Of a stretch of 64,000 bases of DNA, positions 50,416-62,806 are shown one piece after another. Both the position numbers and the translations under genes were made by a program. Source of the stretch: Bugulina stolonifera (taxonomy: Eukaryota; Bryozoa; Gymnolaemata; Cheilostomatida; Bugulidae); NCBI GenBank assembly GCA_935421135.1, contig OW285189.1, forward strand, positions 14,157,072 to 14,221,071, in the 5' to 3' direction. The notes beneath the pieces are model-generated. The model worked only from the letters and a program-made list of their open reading frames with translations. It had not been told where the DNA came from and did not search any database. Every line of letters begins with the position of its first letter. Within the stretch, counting starts at the first letter, position 1.

Positions 50416-53400
50416 ATGATAAGAGTATTTCTCTTGTCATTGTCTCTGCTCCCGGTGAGCTGCAAGTCCTCTGAGCATGCTTTACGATTTGATGGTCTAG
50501 GAGCTATCAGTGGAGGTGGGGCTACTTCAAAGCTTCTCAACACATACCCGTTGCCTTACCGATCTGATATCTATGACTACTTATTCAAACCGTCTTTTGG
50601 TGCAAGTCTACAGATTTTGAAGGTAAATGACCTATACTGTATAATGTAATTAGTTGTGATTTTTGACCCAACTACCGCTGGAGTAATAAATACTAAATGA
50701 TTAAATTGTTATAAAAATTTCGAATGTGGTTATTAGCTGTACTTCTCTAACTTTTTTGTATCTTGTATGTTTGGTTAGTGCCGTGCATTTAGTTGACCAC
50801 ACTACATCTGGTATACTTAGCTTAGGTATTTAGTGTACTGTTTTAAAAAACTCGAAGGCCAATAACAGGCTCTAAACCCGTAAATTTTATATGGGTACAA
50901 GTAGATCTTTCTCATTAGCATAGAGCAATTCCTTTTTCTGGTCGTTGTTTGAATTCCATTTAACATATGATAGGTTGAGATTGGTGGTGGTGCCCAGACT
51001 ACGGAGGGTACGGAGCTATCTCATATGCCTACCAGTCATTACAGAGATGTCCACAACCTAAACACTCATTCCTATGAATGGAAAGTACTTATTGAAGCGA
51101 AGAGACGGAATCCAAACATCATATTAATTGGTATGTGGGTGAACGGTACATGATAATCTGTGTAAATTTAGTATACTGTGGTAAAATTCATGCTGTGTAT
51201 TATGAATGGCTAAATTGTAATAAATATTCGATCTACATGTATTTGTAGGACTGGCTTGGTCATTTCCAGGATGGCTGTCAAATGGTACGCAGAATCCTTT
51301 CCTCCACCCTGAGCTCTTCTCCAAATATTTGATTACGTAAGGACGATAGTATTTAGCAATTTTCACAGTTCTGGCTAATTGGAGCCTTGTTAGATATAAA
51401 CGAAATTGCTTTAAGTGTGTATCATTTTGGTGTGTAATAAGGAATCCTCACTGGTCATGTGACCTGTCGCTAGCACAGTTTCACTAACTAACGACTTTAG
51501 AAGCCTTCATTCTCATTATTTGCGCTGACTGATGGCGTCACATTATAATAGTGCTGGGCGGTTTTGATTTGCATGTGCATTCAGATTTTTGCTGATTTTT
51601 CTAAAAAACTGAATGAAACCGAAGTTGTCTTCTCACCCTCGGTTTAATTCAGTTTTTTTTATTCATGAAAAAACACCGAACCGAACCGGAAATTAAATAC
51701 TCAATGTTGGAGTTGTCACACCCTGCTTTTAAGCTGTAATGGCGGCCATTTTTAATTTACTCTAATAAATTGCAATTATTAAATGCCAATCATCTATAAT
51801 AATATGGAAGTATAACAACTGGAATTCAGTGAAACTAAAGTAAATCATCTCTGGGTGACAATGATGGCAATAGCTAAGTATTTATTCAAAGGATGACATC
51901 GAATTATAAAGATTGAAAGGTGCATAACATAAATTCACGTGTTCGGCGTTTCAGCCATTACCGGAAATGGCCGCCATTTTTATTTTGTTCAATAATTTGC
52001 AATAATTAAATATTAATTATTTATAACAATATGCAAGTGTGACTACTAGAATCAAATGAAAACTACAGTGAACCCTTACTGGGTGACATTGATGGCTGCA
52101 GCTAAGTCTGTATTCCAAGGATGGCATCGAATTATAAGGATTAAAAGAAGCACTAAAATGGCAGCCATTTTCATTTAGTTTAATACTTTACAATTATTAA
52201 ATATTTATTATTTATAATAATATGCAATCGTAACTGCTATAAAGGGGTGAAACTACAATAAATAACCACTGGGTGATAATATTATGGCTGCAGCTAAGTC
52301 TAAGTTCCAAGGATGGCATCGAATTATAAGGATTGAAAGAAGCATAACATGAATTCACGTGTTTTCAACGCCAGCCATTATTGAAAGTGGGTGCGCTAAG
52401 AGGCCAGGCGCGGTTTGACTTTTAAAACCGAATAAAACCGCACCGCCGCATTCGGTGTCGGTTCACATTTTAAATTTTGGCGGTTTTTGAACCGAATGAA
52501 AAAAAACCGAAAAAACTGAATGACACCGAAACACCGCCCAGCACTACATTATAACAGTCGCTGCTTTATACAAGACCAGTGATCAGCTTCTATGTGGCTC
52601 ATGGTTGTGTGGAGGTGATTTATTCCTGGCTACATAATTATAATATGTATAAAATTACAGTCATACATGTAATATGGCATGAAGATGGTAAAGAATACAG
52701 GACACCCCCAGGCCAAAGTTTTTTACACTCTTTGCTGGAGGAATTTTCTTATCAGTGTATGCGGCAGCCAAGAGCTGATAACTTCTAACCACAATATACT
52801 TGCTGCAGATTTCTTACCAGTGTATATTGAATTGAAATAATATGTGTTTCTGATTAATGTTTTGTTCTTTACTAATACAGGTGGCTTGATGTTGCTAAGT
52901 CCTTCAATCTAAAAATAGATTATTTAGGAATATGGAATGAGCCACCAGACAGCAGTTTTGATGACATTGCCACTTGCACTAAATATCTAAGGAAAACTCT
53001 TGATTACTCTGTGGACTATAAACACGTCAAGCTGATTGTAGGAGATGAGAGGGGCTGGGGAATTGCAGAGGTAACATACATGTGTATGGAATTGTAATTC
53101 TTTATTCATTGAAACCGGAGTTGTCCTCACAACTGTTGTTATTGTGCATACTGCCTTTTCACCTACGCAGTGAGTTTTGTCAATTCTCATAGCATTGTAT
53201 TTCTGATGTTTTCCATGGCTATCTATTTACATGTACTGCAAATATATAAACTATTATGCTTTATGTTATAAATTAGAAATCCAACAATTCAGCACAAGTT
53301 TAGCAATTATGATATTCCTGTTCATATTTGTCCAAACAAGGATTAACATCATCAATGCTGTAGCATACAATGTAATATAATATATCCTAACGGCTCCATA

Positions 53401-56400
53401 TTCTATGTTCTCTTTTTACAGAAGCTAATGAGTGACAAAGATTTCTATAACTCTGTTGAGGTTCTCAGCTCTCACTACCCCGGAGAGGTTGGTTACTCTG
53501 GTTCTGGGAAGACATTATGGGCGTCAGAGGACTACAGCACAGTAAACACTGGTCAGGGAGCAGCCTGTCTTGCTAGAGTTATTAACAGGTATTGTGAGGT
53601 AAATAGCAAGTAGCATGCGTTCTGGAACCTTCCTAAATAATGAGTTGATATGTCATTGATTGATTCTAAATTCATAGGATTCTAGTTTTTAGCCCAAATT
53701 GTAAAATCTTTCACCACTCTATCCACCCAGAGTTATTGATCGTGAGAGTAGCGCCACCAGAAGTCAGTAAGCAACCATATTGGGCTTACAACAGAGGATA
53801 TAATTGGTCAAACTTTTCTTACGGCTATTGTAATTCATTGTTATGAATATGACCAAAGATAGTGGAAGGAAATATGGTTCACCCAATGATAATATCCTGT
53901 TCCACAAAATACGAACAATTTGGTGGTCCCGGCGTTCTGCGACTCACTTTCCCGCCATTCATCTGCTGAGTTTCTGAATAGCTGTTTAACCAGCATGGCT
54001 GGATAATGCTTGCATATTGCATGTCTTGCAATAAGGTCTCATTTATATAAATGAAGACGTCTCCAATTGGCCACCAATAGCATAGTGCATTAATTCTATG
54101 CATCTTACCATCTTTCCTTTCTCTATAATTTCTATGGTGCTCTGTTTCCTCCCCAGTGATGCAACTCTCACAATCAATGGCTCTGTTTGTATCCAACCAT
54201 TACTATGTACTGCTTGGAGTTTGAGTTAAATAATTATCAAAAGTTGAAATATCAAACTGGGACAAAATGGTAGTTAACTCGATAGACATGCATTATCATG
54301 AATCGGTGGTTTATTATTACCTATTATTTTCCAAAAACATCAACGATATACTGGTGGTATACATGTAAAATACATTGCCTAAACTTACTCGTATACAAAT
54401 GGCCGAAATATCAAGAGGACTGTACTATTTTTGTAACAGAATATTCTCAGCCAAAATTTATGGCTATTTTTGGATCTACCAGTACACATTAGATTACACA
54501 CTGACTAGGAATTGTTGTAAGCTTCGCGGACACCAAAAAGAACTTTTATGATTCTGGAAATGACAAATAATACTCATTATATAAAGTTTTATTTTGGTGT
54601 GGGTTGTGTAAGCAGACACTTAAAGTGCTAGAATTTAAACTTGAGTCTAACGATTGTCACAACAATATTGTCTGTGCTGTAGTTTCTCACCTCATGACTC
54701 AGGAATTTATCCTGTAGTCTACCTGTAACATTGTTACTGTAACATCAGAGTAAAAACATAGAATTTAGAACACAGTCATGCAGGTAGTGCTATTTATTAC
54801 CTCAACGTGTTCATAATATACAATTATGATTTTGGTCCTAGTTATTCAAAATTCAGACACTAAGTAAACTAAACAATCCAGTAGACTGCAAGTGCAAAGA
54901 GTATTAGTGCATATTAAATGTATACCTTCTCAATGTTGACTTGGTGCACTATTACTACAGTACATGTAAATTTTTTAACCTTTATTAATTGAAGTGTATC
55001 ACTGACCAGCGTTTATCCTTAGTTAAAGAGAACCAGTTTACCTTCCATTATAAGAGTAACAGCCAGCTCAGCAGGCGAGCAAACTAGCGACTCATCCAAC
55101 CTGCCAGATAAATGTGGGCTTCAATTTTGTAGACTAGTTTAAGTTTTACAATAATATATAATATGATGCTAGGAACTATGTAAATGGAGGAATGACAAGT
55201 ACTATAGCGTGGAACCTGGTATCCTCTTACTATGATAGTCTCCCTTACCCTAATTCAGGGCTCATGAATGCAAATCAACCATGGACTGGATATTACAGTG
55301 TGCAGCCACCAATATGGGTAAGTATTGCTGTACACTTTTAGATATCTCCATTTGCATTTCAATTTTCCTAGTATTATTCATCTTTCGCACTCCAATGTAG
55401 TGAGTGCACTTATATATGTAGTTGCTGTCCTTTGTTTTATTTTTAGGTGATGGCACATACAACCCAGTTTACTAAACCAGGCTGGCTAGTTCGCAAGAAG
55501 CACTATGGGTCAGGTGAACTCTTTGGGGGCAGTTATGTGACTTACATCAGTCCTGATGGAAGAGACATAACCATTGTTATTGAAACTATGACTCACAAAC
55601 TGTCTGAATGTATCCGTCCAAAGACTCCCACATATGTTACGAAGATAGAGGACTTTGTGATGAATATAACGACCTTCATAGATAGACCTGTTAGTAGTCT
55701 GAATTACTGGGAAAGTCACATTGATAAACAGGTAAATAAATGTTCCATGATGAAAAAGATGCCCAACCTTGAGGTAGTTGGTGGTAATTTAAGCCTCTTC
55801 AGCATACAACCCGATACGCTCATTACTCTTACTACCATCAATGGCGGTGGGAAGAGTAAACCGAGTGCACATGTACCCATAGCTAAACCATTTCCACTTA
55901 ATTACACCAATGACTTTGAACCAGGCCCTGAGGCAGAATTTGGTGATGAGCCTGTTTACCTCACACCTCAAGTAGGCACCTTTCAACTTGCCAGAGTCGC
56001 CAACCGATCATCCGTCCTGATGCAGACGACATACACACCACCCGTAGAATTCTGTGGACCAAGTAAACCAAATACTAAATTTCCACCAAAGCTTTCACCT
56101 GTTGCTCTCATGTTGTTTGATTCTACTGCTTATCAAGTAGAGGCTAACGTTTCTATAGACATAGCTATCACAGATAGTCCACTTTCTCCTACTGCTGGAG
56201 TTTTTGTTGCTCTATTCATGGAACAAGGTGGTTGTTTTGTGACCAAATCAGCCGGCATATTTTTTGTACTGAATTCCACTGGAATATGTTCAATCTACGA
56301 CAAGTTCAACTTTACATCTGGTACAGAACTGATTGCTACGGAATGTGCTTTTAAGCCTGGAACTTTTTTTAAAGCCCACATTTTTATTCGAGGCAATTCC

Positions 56401-56535
56401 ATTAGATTTTATTTGGATGGCGACCTTGTGCTAGAGACATTAAAGAGGAAGAGCATGTATGGGGGATTTCTTGGCCTTGGTTGTACTGGTTTCTATAAGT
56501 GCATGTTTGACAATCTAGAAATATTTGGGTTCTGA
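50416..56535 (+). CDS. GALC: Galactocerebrosidase (GH59), 7 exons
   Basis: Lysosomal enzyme that removes galactose from galactosylceramide and related lipids. Exons: 50416-50622, 50974-51130, 51249-51336, 52881-53070, 53422-53588, 55173-55317, 55447-56535, total 2043 nt (680 aa; human 685). I chose the ATG at 50416 because it opens directly on a signal peptide ([16 protein letters not shown]); an in-frame ATG at 50389 adds nine residues. The TIM barrel shows [17 protein letters not shown] near the N terminus. The acid/base glutamate is in GIWNEPP (E171) and the nucleophile in [10 protein letters not shown] (E250); their spacing of 79 is close to the human 76. [19 protein letters not shown] and [14 protein letters not shown] are further GH59 signatures. 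The C-terminal part has the beta-sandwich and lectin-like domains. A hAT-type element occupies intron 3 and a MITE occupies intron 5. Confidence 0.96.
51549..52546. mobile_element. Non-autonomous hAT element (998 bp) in GALC intron 3
   Basis: Terminal inverted repeats TAGTGCTGGGCGGT are exact at both ends and are flanked by an 8-bp target duplication CATTATAA (51541-51548 and 52547-52554), diagnostic of the hAT superfamily. Subterminal regions are packed with ACCGAA/TTCGGT motifs. The core holds three diverged tandem units of about 190-230 bp (starting near 51739, 51968 and 52156). Each has an ATGGC.GCCATTTT palindrome and a GGATGGCATCGAATTATAA-like segment. There is no transposase frame. Confidence 0.93.
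53850..54145. mobile_element. MITE copy 2 in GALC intron 5
   Basis: Diverged relative of the 9070-9491 element. Its left end (CAAAGATAGTGGAAGGAAAT) and inverted right end (ATAGAGAAAGGAAAGATGGT) form imperfect terminal repeats. The interior shares the CAATTTGG.GGTCCCG block. Confidence 0.6.
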
Positions 56536-57272
56536 TCTCTCTATTAGATATTATTAGCAGATAATCAGGCTGGAGCCTCTAGACAACAGCAACTATTTTT
56601 GTATAAAATTAATTGTGTTTCAATTGTGTTTCAATTATATAATTTTATACTTTTTTCTCACACATTCCATGCTTATTATTTTTACAAATTATATATATGT
56701 ACCTTGTATTGTATACAGTGTACACCTTCTATAATGGATTTTATATCTTCATGTGTTCAATTACCTACTTAGACAATGTGTTTCATTTTTCCCATTGGTC
56801 CTGTATTGTATTATTTATTAGCTACCAACTTCTTTTATTGATATACTACTACCATCATTTCTATGATAAATATCAAGATAGACAATAAAATGTAATAAAT
56901 GTGACATTACACTATTACAAGATGTTTTGAAAACTATAAAAATATAAATAACACAGATAATGGAACAGAAATACTGTTGAACTTTTGCATGTACATGTAG
57001 CTGGGATGGTGTTGTATAGGCTTCTTTCTTGAGTAACATGGCTTCAAAGACAATTCAACATTTAGTTTCTTTCTAAAAATATAATATAGCAATTTACTAA
57101 TCATTGTAGCAACTATGGTACTGACATAGCAGCGTTGTTAAACAAGTAGAATAAGAGTGAATGGTGTTGTAAGCATGACTAACATCCAAACACAAATGGC
57201 GCTTGGAGTTACCCTCTCCCCTGTAATACCCCGTTATTATTAACTATGGCTACTAAGTATATAACTCACCAT
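56536..57272. other. Convergent spacer between GALC and the bHLH gene
   Basis: AT-rich, presumably two 3' UTRs. No gene seen. Confidence 0.5.
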
Positions 57273-57536
57273 TCAAAAACTGCTATAGTTTGGTGACCTT
57301 TCCAAGTATTGTTCACATTGCAAGTAATTTGACTCGTGTTCCAACTCCCTGGTTAGATCATAAATATATTGGATAGCAAAGAGTAGTATTTCCAGTTTTG
57401 TTAATTTAGTGTCATTAGGTATCCATGGTAGGCTATGCTTCAATGAACAGTAGGCATCATTCAACTGTTTCATTCTCTGACGCTCACGTTCATTAGCTGT
57501 AAATCTTTTCTGAAATGAATTCTGTGCTTCTTCCAT
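57273..57536 (-). CDS. Minimal group A bHLH transcription factor, single exon, 87 aa
   Basis: DNA-binding regulator that is little more than a bHLH domain. The basic region (about residues 10-20) reads RFTANERERQRM, with the E and R residues that contact the E-box CANNTG. Helix 1 is LNDAYCSLKHSLPWIP, the loop contains NDTKLTKLE, and helix 2 is ILLFAIQYIYDLTRELE. The short tail has no orange or leucine-zipper motif. NERERxRMxxLNxAY and DTKLTKxExLxFAxxYI resemble atonal/neurogenin proteins, while LPWIPxDTKL resembles TCF21/musculin. I can place it in group A but not in a subfamily. It is intronless, with its own ATG and stop. Such factors normally work as heterodimers with E proteins. Confidence 0.9.
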   Translation of the reverse strand: MEEAQNSFQKRFTANERERQRMKQLNDAYCSLKHSLPWIPNDTKLTKLEILLFAIQYIYDLTRELEHESNYLQCEQYLERSPNYSSF

Positions 57537-58730
57537 TCCAACAAGTCAGCAGTTTGACAACTGCAAACAGCAAGCTCTGGTGTAGTAGACGGATTATATA
57601 TTTCGTATCCACCACACATGGAATGCAATTGCTGACTGATTCCAACTGATACGTAATGATAATATTAAACTGCTAAGTACTGTCTTGTAATCACCATCAG
57701 GCGAAATATGTGTAAGTTGTGATTTAAATTGATGGGGTTATGACATAACATCAGTGACAAAAAGTAATGGAGTTTAAATACTGTTTTACGTGCAAAACTC
57801 CTTTGTTAACTTTAAATTCCCCGTTGAAAAGAGGTCAATGAATAATTTTATGGTCAGCGTAGTATGCACACTTAAAACTCAAGAAAACGTTCAATTGTTT
57901 TAAAAAGGTCAGCATTATTATTAGGACAATAATGCTGATCTTCATTTCCATTGTAACTTCCTTTAGTTACAACATTTATATGCTTATTTCAGGCCTTGTA
58001 CACGTAGACGTACGTGGGTGACATACGCATTCCGATGCAGCTATATGTATGTAGTTCTAACCTGTACCACCCAGGGTCTACCTGTCTATACCCATTTTAG
58101 TCATCAGTCTCACTATGTATTCCATTATTCATCTATACCCTGTTGAATATAAGACATGTAGCTGTCTATACTTTTGTTATAAATACAGTGCATGCACATC
58201 TATGCATGCTTACTAATTTTACTGCACGTTACTATTTATACATAGCAATAAGCCAATAAGAGGCAAATGCAGTGCAGTACTGGGCATTAAATTATCTATG
58301 TCTGTGGTACTGGTACATGTACTGCACTGCAGAACATGGAATGGTATGAATTAGAAGTTGTTTTCTCTTTAGCAATTAAACATAATGATCCTCAAAAGAT
58401 TACTTGAATCCCAATATAAAACGCAATGAGTTAAAATTATCAAGAATAATTTTATTAATTAATATTTATTGTTCCAATAAACTTTTTTAAATAAAGAAGT
58501 GGAAAATACAGAAAAAGGTATACAGAATTGGAATTTTGAGATTATCCGCTGTATCCGGTTTTCTGGTCTTTTCTGATATTTACCTCGTATCAACGTGAAC
58601 TCATCGTGAGTATTAAATATTTTCATCCTGAAATATACTTCTTTTCTGTTGTCATCGCATGTAATTGACCCATCTATGGTTGTGAATAAACATTGTGCAA
58701 ATCTTTGTTGTAGGAGGACGTCCTGAAAAA
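57537..58730. other. Divergent region between the bHLH gene and RPS12
   Basis: Contains both promoters. The RPS12 transcription start is expected shortly before 58731. A 104-codon minus-strand frame (58459-58773) overlaps RPS12 exon 1 antisense and is not accepted as a gene. Confidence 0.45.
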
Positions 58731-60286
58731 ATGCAGGAAGGGTAAGTTTTAATTTAATATCCCTATCAGACATTTTCTTTGCTGTTTACATTCTCGATTT
58801 ATTTTTACTCTCAACTTACGGCAAGTAATTTTTGTTGATTTAAACTTCTTCAAGACTTTTGTGGTACTTTATGGAAAATACAAGCTGTGCCGTATCATAA
58901 TCAATTTTTGTATTAATAAATATAATGTAATGGTTGGTTTTTGTTAGAGTTTTGTGAAATACTAAATAGTAAAAGTATAGTTTATAATTTATTTATTCCA
59001 TTCCATCTTTTGGTTTTGCTACTTAAAAGTCTACTTATAACACTACTTTTAGAACAGCCGTCATGATGCTATGGTAGGCTCCTACAGTAAATATGTTGTA
59101 GCATCCTATGCAAAATGGTAAAGGGACATTTCGAAAAAAACAATTCGAAACGAGACATTTCGCAACCGGACAGTTAGAAACTGTTTAGATAGCATTTAGA
59201 AGAACAAAACTTGCAGATAATTAATTAAACGAAAAAAATAATATTAAGTAAGTTGATAATTAAGAATAAAAATTAGTTGAAATTTGGGGTTAGGCGTTTC
59301 GAACTGTCCACTTTCGAAACGTCCTTTTCGAACAGTCGCACATTCATGCAAAATATCTCGGGTTGTAGTTGTTCATTGGATTGTTGCTTTACACAGTACT
59401 GCCATGTACTTAGATATTCCTTATTTGATTTGATGGTTAGTTGCAGGCAATGATGATGTTATTATTGTTCTATCTCTGAAGCTAATGAAGAACATCTTTT
59501 ATTGAGCCTTGACAATCCTTCACTGACTTGAGTGACCCTTCAAACCAGAAAGCATTTTTAATGCGCCAGTGAAAGAGTTTTAACTGTTGTAGAGATGAGA
59601 CCCAGGCTGGTGTTATGGATGTAAATACTGCTCTGCAGGAAGTGTTGAAGACATCAATGATTCATGATGGTCTTGCCAAGGGTGTTCGAGAATGTGTCAA
59701 AGCGCTGGACAAGTATGTATTCACTTCTCAATGAATGGATGGCAGTTGCATCAAATAAATATGCAGTAGATCGAAAGCAACTTGAGATGTCTCTTTTGAA
59801 ATACAAATACTGACATTTATATTACTTTTAGGCGTCAAGCTCACTTCTGTGTCCTGGCTGAAAATTGTGACGAAGCTCAATATAGCAAACTAGTTGAAGC
59901 TTTGTGTGCAGAGCATGGCATCAATCTAATCAAGGTAACACTTATGCATCAGTGTTGAATTATTTAGATGTGATCAAATATAATTTAAGCCCTAAATCAA
60001 GTTGATTAACTGTAGTGTGTTTGCGAAACTCCTGCTCAGTTGTTAATATATACCTCTGGTGTTCAACTGTATGCATCGGCTTAGGTGGCATTTTTGTGAT
60101 GGACATTATTGATGTTGCCAACAGGTTGCTGACAAGAAGAAATTGGGAGAATGGGTTGGCCTATGTAAAATAGATAAAGAAGGAAACCCCAGGAAGATTG
60201 TTGGTTGTAGTTGTGTTGTGGTCAAAGACTACGGCAAAGATTCTCAAGCAATGGATGTTCTCACTGAGCATTTCAAGAACCAATAA
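58731..60286 (+). CDS. RPS12: 40S ribosomal protein S12 (eS12), 4 coding exons
   Basis: Structural protein of the small ribosomal subunit. Exons: 58731-58741 (only MQEG's first 11 nt), 59593-59712, 59832-59934, 60125-60286; together 396 nt (131 aa; human 132). Family sequence is clear: [71 protein letters not shown] and [20 protein letters not shown]. The tiny first coding exon was placed because it is the nearest upstream ATG with a good donor (GGTAAGT) that joins in frame and mirrors the vertebrate N terminus in length. Intron 1 carries a snoRNA candidate and a MITE-like inverted repeat, which fits the known role of RPS12 genes as snoRNA hosts. Confidence 0.96.
59126..59342. repeat. Inverted-repeat element in RPS12 intron 1
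   Basis: Left part has GGGACATTTCGAAA, AATTCGAAACGAGACATTTC and GGACAGTTAGAAAC. The right part, inverted, has related GGACGTTTCGAAA and GGACAGTTCGAAAC motifs. Probably a decayed MITE built from repeated short TTCGAAA palindromes. Confidence 0.55.
59444..59530 (+). ncRNA. Candidate intronic box C/D snoRNA in RPS12 intron 1
   Basis: An 87-nt stretch has C box ATGATGA (59450-59456), D' box CTGA (59476-59479), a C'-like ATGAAGA (from 59485) and D box CTGA (59523-59526). Terminal bases CAGG (59444-59447) and CTTG (59527-59530) pair with one G-U. Its end is 62 nt before the exon 2 acceptor, near the spacing preferred for splicing-coupled C/D snoRNAs. RPS12 is a known snoRNA host in vertebrates. 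The rRNA target could not be assigned. Confidence 0.6.
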
Positions 60287-62806
60287 TCTTGATGTATAGG
60301 TTATGCTACAATAAAAAAACTTAAAAATTGAAGATTTTCTGCTTTGTCCAATCCCTATATAATTTATTTTGTAAAAACATGTTGTATGTACATGTAGTAT
60401 ACATAGTATTGTAATAAGTGTAAGCAAAGTAGAATCCTAATACCTGAGCAAAAAATCATTGGCAAGATCAAACCATGCTAAAAATCTACATGTTGATAAA
60501 TTCATAATATATGTAATAATGTCTTGGTTGTTGCTATGCTTGGTGTGCCTTTCCATTTGATAGCTGTTGGTGGTTTATCTCTGTCTTGAGGTTTGGCACT
60601 ACCAGCATTCCAACTAGTAGTAGAATGTGTGGCCAGAAATACATAGATCTACAATAACAGATTTTTCAATAAACTTCTGCAGAACGAAATACATCACCAC
60701 CAGAATTAGGAAGATATTGCAATGCTAATTAGTACAGAAGCAACCTCCCTTTTTATAAAGATTTCTAGCAATTGAGGTGGGGCCAGGTATTTTTTGCATG
60801 AAACTCTTAATTATACATAAATATTTTGATATGCAAATTTCTACACCTCACATAGTGCCAGTATAGTTGTTGTGGTCAATTGATTTATCGTGCAAGTAAA
60901 AATAACAAACATTTGTCAGATCGCCATTGATAAGCCGGAAAAGATTGCTTTAGTGTTAGTGCTCATGCGTAACGGCAAACACTGTCCAATTAGAAGTGGT
61001 TGTGCCTGCGGATTTCTATAGTAACCACAATAACAACAGCTGCACATGGCCAAATAGCAGTTACTAGTATTACTAGACATAACTAGTAATACTAGATAGT
61101 TATAATATTGTTGTTTAGGATTGCTACTGCTATGATGCCCTAATGGCTATATGAATTGAGTTGTGGGAGGTTTATAATGTGTTAGACTGAGGCAATAGAA
61201 CAGCTACAACAATGGATAGTTGTTTGTTTTACTGCTGTGAAAATATCAAAGACACACCAGTTATTCTCTTCACCATATTAACCCCCAAAGTGGGGAATAG
61301 GGGTAAATGTGTTCTGATGTGCTGCATATCGAAAATTGGTCTCAACATTCACTCAGGGAGTACTTGTGTCACTTTTCCTAACTAGTATTCTTCAAAATTG
61401 ATCAACAAACTGGCTCTAGCAACTAAAAGTCATCAATACTTCATTACTCTAGGTATTTTGGTGCATGTAATACACCTATACCTATATATATGTACAGTAG
61501 ATAATATACCCATACATACATGTACATCTTTCTACTATATAACATAGGCTACTTGCAGTATTAGAGAGCAATATTCAATGAATCATGCTACATGCAATGT
61601 CAACAGGGAAGTAGACCAAAAAATTGGTGGCTCTCAAATTCGCCATGTATGTTCATAAGTAGTGTAATTTATTTATTTCCTGCTTTTAGTGCTGAACATA
61701 ACTAATGGTGGTAGGTGAAATAAACTACATAATAATGTTGCATTTTGATGTTAAATTGCAAACTATTGATGTTTTAAGTGAATTACATATTCATGCTACA
61801 TAAGTATAATAATATGTGGTTAATGCTCTATATTTAAAGTGTGATCAAATTGTCAATAGATTTAATAAACCGAGCGAAATCATAAAATCACCAAGTCCAT
61901 TAGAAAGTGTGCATGCTGAAAGTCCTGTGTTACCATAGACAAGCATTATTTGCTAATTTATATAAAAAGATCAGACAAAACCATAACCATGCCCACTTAG
62001 GAAGTTCCTTACAAACACTAGCAGTTAAAACAAGTAATCTCTGTACACTGGGCTCTTTACTACATGTAGGGGGCCTACTTACAATAAAGTAGTTGTATCT
62101 AGGAAACGTAGATGGGGTATTAGATAAAATTCATGGGGATCAAGAAGAGAAAAATGCCAAAGGGAAACCTCAGGAAGAGACAAAGTGTATTTAGGTTGAA
62201 TAACTTCAATTAGGTGCAGTAGTGGAGAAATTTGGATAGCCTTAGTTCCTTGTTTGTGGTTGGGGTTTGGGGTAAGGGCGGTCAACCAGCAAAATATAGA
62301 GCGGACAACTTCTCCTGCTTCAGTTTTGGCGAAGAACAAAGGCTATCTCAAATTTCTCCACTTCTGCACCTAACTCAATAACTTACAAAGCATTTTACAT
62401 AATTGGGCGTTACAACACACTAACTGCTTGTATAACATTTACATGTACAAGCCAACTAAACCCAGTCTTCAGGCTACTAACATCCATGGGTCCCAACTAC
62501 AGTGCCTATATTATGCATATTCAGTACTATTAATAGGGACATGTATTATAGGCCTATAATTTCAAACAATTATGATTTAATACTTCTCAACCTCCTAGTA
62601 GATAAATGTAGGCCCTCATATATATGCATCTCGGCTTACATCTATATATCCTAAATAAGCAGATGAATGCTTATAACTGATTTAACAACAAATACTTCTA
62701 TATGGCAATTGCAAACATTCGCTGGTCACTGCAAGAAACATAAACTCATGAAATTGCAAGCTAGGAATTAATATATGTACATGTACATTATCAATTGATA
62801 TACCAA
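60287..62806. other. Spacer between RPS12 and the right-edge gene
   Basis: AT-rich with many small palindromes. One MITE-like inverted repeat (62210-62373) is listed separately. No gene seen in the rest. Confidence 0.5.
62210..62373. mobile_element. MITE with about 35-bp terminal inverted repeats
   Basis: The left end TTAGGTGCAGTAGTGGAGAA and inverted right end TTAGGTGCAGAAGTGGAGAA match except one base, and the match continues into ATTTG..GATAGCC. Length is 164 bp and non-coding. No target duplication is obvious. Confidence 0.75.

Noticed and set aside
58459..58773. 104-codon minus-strand frame over RPS12 exon 1
   Set aside because: Antisense to a certain exon, no family resemblance, lysine/isoleucine-rich composition expected from AT-rich DNA.
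59713..60124. Further snoRNAs in RPS12 introns 2 and 3
   Set aside because: A CTGA is present in intron 2, but no convincing C box or closing stem; no clear H/ACA structure in intron 3.
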